Shown: one piece after another, positions 60,101 through 64,000 of the stretch
Numbering within the stretch: position 1 is the stretch's first letter
How the letters are laid out: the number at the start of each line of letters is the position of its first letter
Source of the DNA: Diphasiastrum complanatum
Lineage: Eukaryota > Streptophyta > Lycopodiopsida > Lycopodiales > Lycopodiaceae
DNA length: 64,000 nt
Assembly (NCBI GenBank): GCA_029204225.1
Contig: CM055092.1
Coordinates: forward strand, 73,322,857-73,386,856
Reading direction: 5' to 3'
Notes under the pieces: model-generated
Told to the model about the DNA's origin: nothing
Databases searched by the model: none
The model's input: the letters and a program-made list of their open reading frames with translations, nothing else
Position numbers and translations under genes: made by a program

Positions 60101-62487
60101 ATGGAATTTTACATACATTGTACCCCTCTATGTAAGTACAAGTTGGGTCCAAGTGGCCAAGTGCAAATGCCACATGGCATAAGTCTGAAGTTGGTGATGA
60201 CACCTCAATAGTTTCTTAAAATGTAAGGGAAGATTCATGCAAGGTAGAGAAACGGCAGGAACAACATCGCGCTTGTTTTCCTTCGTAAAAAAGCACGTAT
60301 TTGTTTAGAAATCTTTTGGGTTTCGTTCCGGAACGGAACGCGTTCAATTCCGAAACGGGCAAGCAACTATGGTACACAGTCTTAAGTACTTAGTACTAAG
60401 TACTACAATACGTTATGCTAAATTACAGTGTAGGTAGTCTGTACTATGTATACAACCTAATTTGTAGAATGTGCTTGGTTACCTTAAAACCCAAAAAATT
60501 TGCAGCTTGACCGATTCGGCCGATTTGGTTTCCGGATGGGCGGTTTGAACCGGTCGAATCGGTCCGATTCAATCGGCCATTTCGAATCGGACATGAAACT
60601 ATACAACCAAGTGCTCATCATCTCAACACAATGCTCCCATGTCCACTTCAATTTTTTAGTGTGCAAAAGTTACACCTCAATAGTTGCACTGCCTTACGAA
60701 AGGAACAATGTTTCATCAAAACGCGTTTCGAACAGAGAAACGCATTTCGAAATGGGCCCGTTTCGACATCTCACCATCACCACCACCTCCACACGATGCC
60801 GTGATGCATTGTTACTATATGCTAATGTGGTGTACTTTGTTTGATGTTTATGTGTAAATCAAACTGAAACTCAAGATGCTGCCACAATAGGCAAAGAATT
60901 TTGGATTTTCTTAATATGGATCTTGATTTCTCAATATATCAATTTATATATGTCAAGGGGGATGGTTTTTGACTAAAGATTGCATTCATTCAGCATGTGA
61001 CAGATCCAATCTGATAATGAAATTTTTTTGGTGAAGAAGCCTAGTTGCCGATGATTGAGTTCAAGGCCTGTGTGAGTCGGCGAATAAACTGGGTCAATTG
61101 CAACTCGTCTTAATTCGGACATCCACCCTCTTAGTGGTTGTTTTGAGAGTGAAGTAATTCCACAAAAGAGTACTAGGCTCCATTTCTACTAGTTCAGAGG
61201 TGGATAGCCATGGTGCCGTACCGTTATTGTCGTTGAAAAGATTGAGCTAGATATTTCTAATATCATGTTATATCTATATGCTTTTCTGTTAGAAGGATAT
61301 GTGTTTCTTTTGTTACAAAACAAATTTTCAAGTGCTAAAGTGAGGTGTTTTTCGTGCAGTACTTCCTATCTGCAATGAGCTTACACTGTTTGCTCTTCTC
61401 AGGTGAGCCCTTCTTTAGAGGAAGAGATAAGAGAGATCAATGACCACCTCATTGATACAGTTGTTGATATTAGTGAAGATGCCACTGAGGATGCTGCTGC
61501 TGATGGTAGAGAGGGTGTAGTTGTAACCTTGTCTTACCATGGAGTGTCAATAAATCCAAGTATCGCCTTTCGAAGTCAAGCATTTCACATGGTAAGGATG
61601 ATGGGAATGTGTGTGTGGAGAATCCAGAAAACTGGGGAGCTAAGTAGGCTGTTTGTTTCTTGTTTGTAGTATTTTGTACTTGGTCTATGTCTTGGTAACT
61701 CTTGTTATGTGTTGTGGCCCTTTGTTTCTTGGTCAACACTGTCTACGGAAGAGAATTCGGATTTTTTTTGAAATCAAGATAGCAACTTATGCATAGGTAT
61801 TGATGAGAAATAGCTAGTGCTTGTTGGCTAAGACTTTTTATTTTTTAGATTCTATATTGTTGTGTTCATATGGATCCTTCGACTTTTTTCTGCTGTGTGT
61901 ACACTTTTGTTTAGCTTTACCTTGTGATATCACTGACTTCCTAAATTTGATTTGTGAATTTGGATGTATTCCAATCTCAGAAATAGATAGCACAGTTTCT
62001 GTAAACAGTTAAGGCATGGTTCTTGGTTTCAATGTTGATTCTCACAACTTTGTTTTTCTATTATGTTTAGGCTGTTCTGTCACCTGTACGGTTACTCATT
62101 CCTCCAGGTTATCCTGATTGCTTACCAGTCGTTTTGCGTCTTCATCTGGCTCCTGAGTACAAGTGAGTTGACGTAACATGTAGCTCGGATCTAGTTGACT
62201 TCGCATTCTCAGAAACTTCAATTGTGAATTGCAGATTTACACTTGGATGTTTAGGGTTGTTTTGATTTTCTAATGATGCGATCATTTTGTGCAGTCACCC
62301 TGTATCATCAGCAGCAAGAGACAAATTTGCAAGAGCCATACGATGCTTACCACAACCACTGATGCTTGGAGCTATGGCAAGGGCTTGGGATGAATGTGCA
62401 CGCAATGCTATTGCAGAAGCTGCAGCTTCACAAGGGGGAGGTTGCTTTAGTTCGAGCATTGGGGTGTGGGAATCGTGCAGTGCATGA
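33222..62487 (+). CDS. MED15: Mediator of RNA polymerase II transcription subunit 15 (MED15), 11 exons
   Basis: MED15 is a tail subunit of the nuclear Mediator complex; its KIX domain binds activators and relays them to RNA polymerase II. The coding exons are 33222-33283, 35044-35155, 38470-38599, 38988-40319, 40442-40512, 40644-40718, 51363-52784, 53463-53807, 61403-61591, 62071-62162 and 62295-62487. All junctions are GT-AG with matching phases, giving 4,023 nt, 1,340 residues, about the length of Arabidopsis MED15a from memory. Residues about 4-75 form KIX (NWRATLAQDSR, IMDTLQKHMPVSGHEGMSEL, RFEEKIF, YLRKISVKMLSLE). Residues about 102-545 are extremely Gln-rich, a second Gln-rich block spans about 595-1068, and the C-terminus (about 1069-1340) has the conserved SAPGNGCRAAVGEDL, EEIREINDHLIDTVVDIS and RAWDECARNAI. 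There are no stops or frameshifts. The start was chosen because the following residues enter KIX directly; no better upstream Met joins in frame. Confidence 0.93.
33395..33565. repeat. Degenerate short repeats in MED15 intron 1
   Basis: About eight imperfect copies of a unit near ACAGATTCATGATATCAC, spaced 18-30 bases apart, fill this part of intron 1. Confidence 0.65.
35044..35155 (+). CDS. MED15: MED15 exon 2 (KIX core)
   Basis: Encodes MDTLQKHMPVSGHEGMSELY then KIALRFEEKIFQTATDQ after a TTTGCAG acceptor. This is the most recognisable part of the KIX domain. Confidence 0.95.
35156..38469 (+). other. MED15 intron 2 (3.3 kb)
   Basis: GTTTTT donor and TATGTGCAG acceptor. It contains no recognisable gene. 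A sequence resembling a complementary tRNA-Met primer site (ACTCTGATATTGA) at about 36,095 may mark an old LTR element, but no LTR pair was found. Confidence 0.7.
38470..38599 (+). CDS. MED15: MED15 exon 3 (KIX end)
   Basis: Encodes QDYLRKISVKMLSLETKAQG and a Pro/Ala-rich tail, ending in phase 1 at a GTATCC donor. Confidence 0.94.
38988..40319 (+). CDS. MED15: MED15 exon 4 (polyglutamine exon)
   Basis: This 1,332-nt exon starts SLMQQQMRNQGQ and becomes almost pure glutamine with His, Leu, Ala and Ser breaks; the longest run is about 20 Gln. CAA and CAG are mixed, so the tract is not a pure triplet repeat. The donor is TCTTCAG|GTGCCA; reading on into intron 4 leads only to a short tail and a stop at 40,486. 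Long Leu/Ala frames on the opposite strand are mirror artefacts of the CAA/CAG tract. Confidence 0.93.
40442..40512 (+). CDS. MED15: MED15 exon 5
   Basis: After TTTCTCAG the frame reads SIESSGQTAQSVGVDPNDIV then WQK, matching the segment before the conserved helical region of plant MED15. The donor is GTGAGG. Confidence 0.92.
40644..40718 (+). CDS. MED15: MED15 exon 6
   Basis: 25 codons, LQVLKEKYFQDMKDLYSMLT then TRSKQ, between a GTGCAG acceptor and a GTACCA donor. This is the conserved helix that continues in exon 7. Confidence 0.92.
41151..41730 (-). repeat. Intron 6 copia 3' LTR (580 bp)
   Basis: Matches 46,689-47,287 along most of its length; about 20 bp shorter owing to a rearranged middle part near 41,580-41,640. 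Confidence 0.88.
41765..42057 (-). pseudogene. Intron 6 copia RNase H, C-terminal half
   Basis: Reads VIWLQMILEAIGIHQGDPCI, MDSQSAIYLAQDPVFHSKTK, FIKSEDMIADLLTKPL, the end of copia RNase H. A TAA-type break near 41,950 changes the frame. It was separated from its N-terminal half by the insertion at 42,066-42,521. Confidence 0.87.
42058..42529. mobile_element. hAT-type MITE (456 bp) with 8-bp target duplication
   Basis: CACCTCGT occurs at 42,058-42,065 and again at 42,522-42,529. The 456 bp between them begin CAATGTTT and end AAATATTG, inverted ends of hAT style, with a second inverted match GTTTCAAAACGC further inside. It sits within RNase H coding sequence of the copia, so the empty site is predicted by the flanking protein. 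It encodes no transposase; a hAT from elsewhere must have moved it. Confidence 0.8.
42530..42817 (-). pseudogene. Intron 6 copia RNase H, N-terminal half
   Basis: From the right: SQFSSNPSMAHWVMAKRILQ, then after a frame change LIYTVEDEFMLRHYSDASWA, CKDDSKSATGG, ICKKQTLVAQSSCKAEYVAV. These are the RT connection and the RNase H catalytic start. Confidence 0.86.
42818..43505. other. Insertion with hairpin repeats inside the copia pol
   Basis: About 0.69 kb of non-coding DNA separates LIGSLMYLMVCT (ending about 43,510) from SQFSSN (starting about 42,817), which are about 8 residues apart in intact copia proteins. It contains five copies of a TGTCCAGCGATGGACA-type hairpin at 42,931, 43,244, 43,288, 43,359 and 43,428. 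No clear target duplication or terminal inverted repeat was found. Confidence 0.65.
43506..44317 (-). pseudogene. Intron 6 copia reverse transcriptase
   Basis: LKVHQIDVKTPFLHKDLDEE, GLKQASRAWYKKLDSLLESL, VILTIFVDDSLMIG (the catalytic FVDD) and TDLGEATKCLGLQI are clear. A TAG after SEYAEKILK at about 43,655 ends the frame; YRMNNCKEKATPM to LIGSLMYLMVCT follows in the same frame. The first part of RT near 44,200-44,317 is broken by a frameshift. Confidence 0.9.
44318..44929 (-). pseudogene. Intron 6 copia integrase end and linker
   Basis: TTLEDKTSYEMWTGENSDLS, VRVFRCAAYMHIPKEKRSKL, VGYSNGSQIYRLYNP, AVMRRDVKFDES form the C-terminal integrase region and linker to RT, in one open frame of 203 codons. 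Confidence 0.88.
44936..44986. repeat. 51-bp palindrome in copia integrase
   Basis: GAGTCAATTTGGGCCGAAGC then AGTTG is followed without spacer by CAATTGCTTTGGCCCAAAAT then TGACTC, its inverted copy with few mismatches. It lies beside a 54-bp direct duplication. Confidence 0.85.
44961..45068. repeat. 54-bp in-frame tandem duplication
   Basis: Two units with GGCCCAAAATTGACTC at 44,971 and 45,025; the 54-bp period keeps the minus-strand frame. Confidence 0.85.
45463..45960 (-). pseudogene. Intron 6 copia protease end and pre-integrase
   Basis: RVLFDGNVCRIIEQKSNKLL, NHLWHRRMYHYNMRSLYDMS and SDLCEACHKGK are the region between protease and integrase core; LWHRR.YH is the GAG-pre-integrase motif and C..CHKGK the zinc-binding end. 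The protease active-site region near 45,950-46,020 is frameshifted and not clearly readable. Confidence 0.85.
46026..46658 (-). pseudogene. Intron 6 copia gag
   Basis: Met at 46,658 is the likely start: MATTIQTTIAINLDGANYRV then WKFKIKTLLKGEGIW, EWIRKDECAMAIIVSSVNKE, AWEKLKQKYEVR and DGNDLDQHVEKIR are typical of copia gag. The open frame extends upstream into the primer-binding site, which is not expected to be translated. The C-terminal part, including the knuckle, has decayed. Confidence 0.9.
46677..46688 (-). other. Primer-binding site of the intron 6 copia
   Basis: GCTCTGATACCA on the plus strand, an exact complement of the tRNA-Met primer site TGGTATCAGAGC, directly adjoining the LTR start at 46,689. 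Confidence 0.9.
46689..47287 (-). repeat. Intron 6 copia 5' LTR (599 bp)
   Basis: Starts TGTCTGGG at the primer-binding site and ends CATCTCCA before ACAAA; pairs with 41,151-41,730. Confidence 0.88.
51363..52784 (+). CDS. MED15: MED15 exon 7
   Basis: Begins PMPIEQLQKLTHYKDVLHRM and IPYLSAPKGSLPKEFKQDKL, EAFEKQIVGIME, a conserved helical region of plant MED15, then Gln-rich and Pro/Ser-rich sequence to LDRILKM at a GTATGC donor (phase 0). There are several near-repeated SLQ/GLGSLQ units. 1,422 nt. Confidence 0.95.
52785..53462 (+). repeat. MED15 intron 7 with internal duplication
   Basis: The segment around TTTTCTTTCTGGTTATCCTC to GGGATGAACATCTTG (about 52,939-53,105) recurs with divergence at about 53,131-53,375 (TTTTCTTTCTGGCTATCTTC ... 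GGGATGAACCTCTT). Both copies include TATATATGTAGGAAAKGCAA. Confidence 0.75.
53463..53807 (+). CDS. MED15: MED15 exon 8
   Basis: 115 codons: MSTKALSSSVREINSVISLS, ASAPGNGCRAAVGEDLAAVT, KCRLQARSLMSQDG and LKRSLDSIALSV, ending TSKVRRFGVEV at GTAAGG. This is the conserved start of the plant MED15 C-terminal region. Confidence 0.96.
54096..54147. repeat. (GT)n(GA)n microsatellite, about 52 bp
   Basis: A GT run passes directly into a GA run. Confidence 0.95.
54610..55720 (-). pseudogene. LINE-type retrotransposon 3' end (RT C-terminal region)
   Basis: From the right: SRGAFQWPSSQYEMR; LFDIIVTPTVLYSIEAWCTG; WLQITMLLQMIQAKPFVPHQ; then YLRQLRVSSPQLEVEIGRFQ, ICSLGKVETKEHFIFRCP. Conserved phrases of this kind end LINE reverse transcriptases, with a zinc-binding-like C-terminal segment. 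The catalytic RT and endonuclease are not seen. Stops and frameshifts are frequent. It lies antisense in MED15 intron 8. Confidence 0.75.
56268..57205. repeat. 0.93-kb foldback (inverted repeat) in MED15 intron 8
   Basis: The left arm (about 56,268-56,738) and right arm (56,742-57,205) are inverted copies, with only 3 bases at the centre (TATTGGTAT AAG ATACCAATA). Landmarks include GGTAGACCAACAACCCGTAA on the left and its complement TTACGGGTTGTTGGTCTACC on the right, and GGAGGGTATAAGTATACCT against AGGTATACTTATACCCTCC. Arms differ at scattered positions. Part of the arm resembles single-copy DNA at about 58,620-58,700 (GGGGGCTAGAT). Confidence 0.88.
57805..57812. other. hAT-like terminus CAATGTTT
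   Basis: CAATGTTT followed by CG-rich palindromic sequence (GGTTCGAACCGG), like the start of the MITE at 42,066. No opposite end or target duplication was found, so this is tentative. Confidence 0.3.
57821..58052. repeat. Tandem dimer, 117-bp period
   Basis: TTCGAACCGGCCTGGTTCGA starts at 57,826 and again at 57,943; each unit continues with a T/A-rich run and ATGGAGAAATGAATCTTCTC. Units differ by few bases. Confidence 0.9.
60480..60790. repeat. CG-rich palindromic patches with a hAT-like terminus
   Basis: 60,510-60,600 is dense in CGATTCGG/CCGAATCG-like inverted words; CAATGTTT at 60,704 is followed by AAACGCGTTTCGAACAG, resembling the interior of the 42,066 MITE. It may be a degraded relative. 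Confidence 0.4.
61403..61591 (+). CDS. MED15: MED15 exon 9
   Basis: 63 codons: VSPSLEEEIREINDHLIDTV then VDISEDATEDAA, followed by VVVTLSYHGVSINPS, matching the conserved EEIREIN..LIDTVVDI block of plant MED15. Donor GTAAGG. Confidence 0.95.
62071..62162 (+). CDS. MED15: MED15 exon 10
   Basis: AVLSPVRLLIPPGYPDCLPV then VLRLHLAPEY, with a split Asn codon at a GTGAGT donor. Confidence 0.94.
62295..62487 (+). CDS. MED15: MED15 exon 11 (C-terminus)
   Basis: HPVSSAARDKFARAIRCLPQ, MLGAMARAWDECARNAIAEA, SQGGGCFSSSIGVWESCSA and TGA; the ending RTWD.CAR and GG.FSS..G.WE is the signature of MED15 C-termini. Confidence 0.96.
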
Positions 62488-62960
62488 TAAATCTGTCAAC
62501 ACATAATCTAAGCTTTTGTGTTGTATCGTTTGACAATCTTTGAAGCTAAATTTGTTCATGTAAAAAGTCGTGCTTTGACGATGAATTCAGCTGAGCACCT
62601 TATTGCCACAATTCATAAGATTGATGGGTATTCCATATTCATGATATCAAGAAGAATGTTCTAGGATCACATTATGCACTCAAATCAGAACACTATTCCT
62701 CAACCTCTCAAAAACTGTCGTGTTTAAAATTTCAATGTTTGTTTTTGACGCTTTTTATGATGTGATCTTTTAGACTTGTTGTGGCAGTATTGTCAATGCC
62801 TTACAATCCAGAAGTTTAAATTTTTATATCAGCAAACAGTGCATCACTATGTACTAGTGAAATTATAATATGAGTTTAGTTATGGACTTGGCTCGTTACA
62901 TTCGCCGCGTCCATTCTTTTATTGTTATTATGCATTTTTCTTTGTCATTTTTGCAAATTG
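62488..62960 (+). other. MED15 3' UTR and flank
   Basis: AT-rich sequence after the stop codon. No canonical AATAAA signal is evident, so the 3' end is not placed. Confidence 0.5.
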
Positions 62961-63385
62961 GTGGTGGATGTCCAGCGCCTTACTGCCCATCACTTTCAAC
63001 GATTTCTTCATCATTTTTTGCAGTTTTAGTGGAGGCTGTCCAGCGCCTTGTTAACCCATCACTTTTGTCGATTTTTTCGGCAGATTTTCATTGCTTTTGC
63101 AAATTTGGTAGCTATTATCCAGCGCTCTATTACCTTATCATTTACGACACTTTTCGTCATCGATTTGTTGTCCATTTTTTATATTGATTGGAGGCTGTCC
63201 AGCGCCTTAATACCACTCATTTTCAGCGGTAACTCATCACTTTCGTCGAATTTTTCGGTAAATTTTCATTGTTTTAGAAGATTTGGTAGCTATTGCCCAG
63301 CACCTTATTACCTCATCATTTTTGACACTTTTCGTCACCGATTTGCTGTCCATTTTTGATATTGACTGGAAGCTGTCTAGTCCTA
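62961..63385. repeat. Tandem repeat with GTCCAGCG core
   Basis: TGTCCAGCGCCTT-type cores lie at 62,969, 63,038, 63,116, 63,196, 63,294 and 63,373. Longer homology joins 63,031-63,190 to 63,191-63,367, so the higher-order unit is about 160-177 bp made of two ~80-bp subunits. It directly precedes a gypsy gag. Confidence 0.82.
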
Positions 63386-63399
63386 TTCTGGTTCATCTG

Positions 63400-64000
63400 A
63401 TGGGAATATCTTGGAAAATCAGTTCTCTAAGTTAGAGACCTATTTTCTTATGTATCCCAAGACTGAAACCTAGAAAGTGCAGTTGGTTGCGTTACATTTA
63501 GATGGTCGAGCTCAGACTTGGTGGCGTGCCTATTGCTCTGAGCCTACTCGTGAGGGATTACATATATGGCCTACTTTTCGGCATGATCTTCATATGGCTA
63601 TGAATGACCCACAATGGTTGGTTCGCCAACATGATCTGTTTCGTAGCCTTCGCCATACTAGTGATTTGACTGTTTATATTGATCAGTTTATTGAGCTTTC
63701 CTACCTTTTTATTGATCTTCATCCTACAGAGCTTATTTCACATTTTAGAGCTTATTTCACATTTTATTGCCGGTCTTAGAGACACTTTACGATATGATTT
63801 CGGCCTCTTACTCTCTCAGATGCTATCTCCTTGGCTACTACCTTGCAGCATAAGTATCCTGAGTTATCCACTTCTCGGTTTTCTTGCTCTCATTCCACTG
63901 CTTCTCTTACTTTGGCTGCTTCTACTACCGTTCCTCCTGGTCCTCCTATCGTTGTTTCTTACGATGAGATTCTTCCTCCTGATGATTTTGATGTTTATAT
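63400..64000 (+). pseudogene. Ty3/gypsy gag, cut by the window end
   Basis: LENQFSKLETYFLMYP, then after a TAG QLVALHLDGRAQTWWRAYC, WPTFRHDLHMAM, QHDLFRSLRHTSDLTVYIDQ, which is the gag (retrotransposon capsid) domain of gypsy elements. A 19-bp tandem duplication at 63,728-63,765 shifts the frame; IAGLRDTLRYDF and, after another one-base change, PLTLSDAISLATTLQHKYPE follow. It is therefore broken by a stop and two frameshifts. The rest lies beyond 64,000. Confidence 0.85.

Larger units (their letters stand above)
53808..61402 (+). other. MED15 intron 8 (7.6 kb)
   Basis: GTAAGG donor, TTCTCAG acceptor. It contains a GT/GA microsatellite, a LINE remnant, a large foldback, a tandem dimer and hAT-like termini, all listed separately; parts between them (notably 55,721-56,260, 58,060-60,290 and 60,800-61,402) hold nothing I recognise. 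Confidence 0.9.

Noticed and set aside
62870-63359. Two overlapping 103-105-codon plus-strand frames
   Set aside because: They are readings through the tandem GTCCAGCG repeat without a recognised domain.

Overview
This is nuclear DNA of a land plant, almost certainly a seed plant with long, retrotransposon-filled introns. The evidence is a plant-type Mediator subunit gene with GT-AG introns and mostly decayed Ty1/copia, Ty3/gypsy, LINE and hAT-like elements with plant-type initiator-tRNA-Met primer sites, plus long (CT)n, (CA)n and (GA)n microsatellites. The species cannot be fixed from the sequence; an early-diverging angiosperm or magnoliid-like genome would fit, but this is only an impression.

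Bases 1-33,000 are a graveyard of nested retroelements. From the left: a Ty3/gypsy integrase tract joined in frame to another gypsy zinc-knuckle/protease (754-2858); a copia element on the minus strand whose integrase is replaced by a piece of a spliced non-retroelement gene (2880-4957); gypsy reverse transcriptase on the minus strand, itself interrupted (4960-6530); copia family A with its LTR (6535-9518); more gypsy (9519-10275); simple repeats; an unidentified decayed coding-like tract on the minus strand (13.2-14.65 kb); copia family B reduced to LTR-gag-LTR (16.57-19.3 kb); a second, internally deleted family A copy (19.3-21.1 kb); and a copia family C composite on the plus strand (22.4-29.9 kb) with three LTRs and unusual TTAGAATT/AATTCTAA ends. 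Long (CA)n and (GA)n tracts and three short tandem duplications follow.

Bases 33,222-62,487 hold the one intact host gene: a complete MED15-like Mediator tail subunit, which I joined from 11 exons with consistent phases (4,023 nt, 1,340 codons plus stop). It has an N-terminal KIX domain, very glutamine-rich middle exons, and the conserved C-terminal MED15 region. Its introns carry most of the length. Intron 6 (10.6 kb) holds a full-length minus-strand copia with both LTRs, which is itself split by a 456-bp hAT-type MITE with an 8-bp target duplication and by an insert containing repeated GNRA-type hairpins. Intron 8 (7.6 kb) holds a LINE 3' end, a 0.93-kb near-perfect foldback, a 117-bp tandem dimer and isolated hAT-like termini.

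Bases 62,488-64,000 hold the 3' flank of MED15, a tandem repeat with the same GTCCAGCG core as in intron 6, and the start of a plus-strand gypsy gag running off the window. No RNA genes, CRISPR arrays or bacterial-type operons were seen. The transposable elements are broken by stops and frameshifts; none looks able to move on its own.
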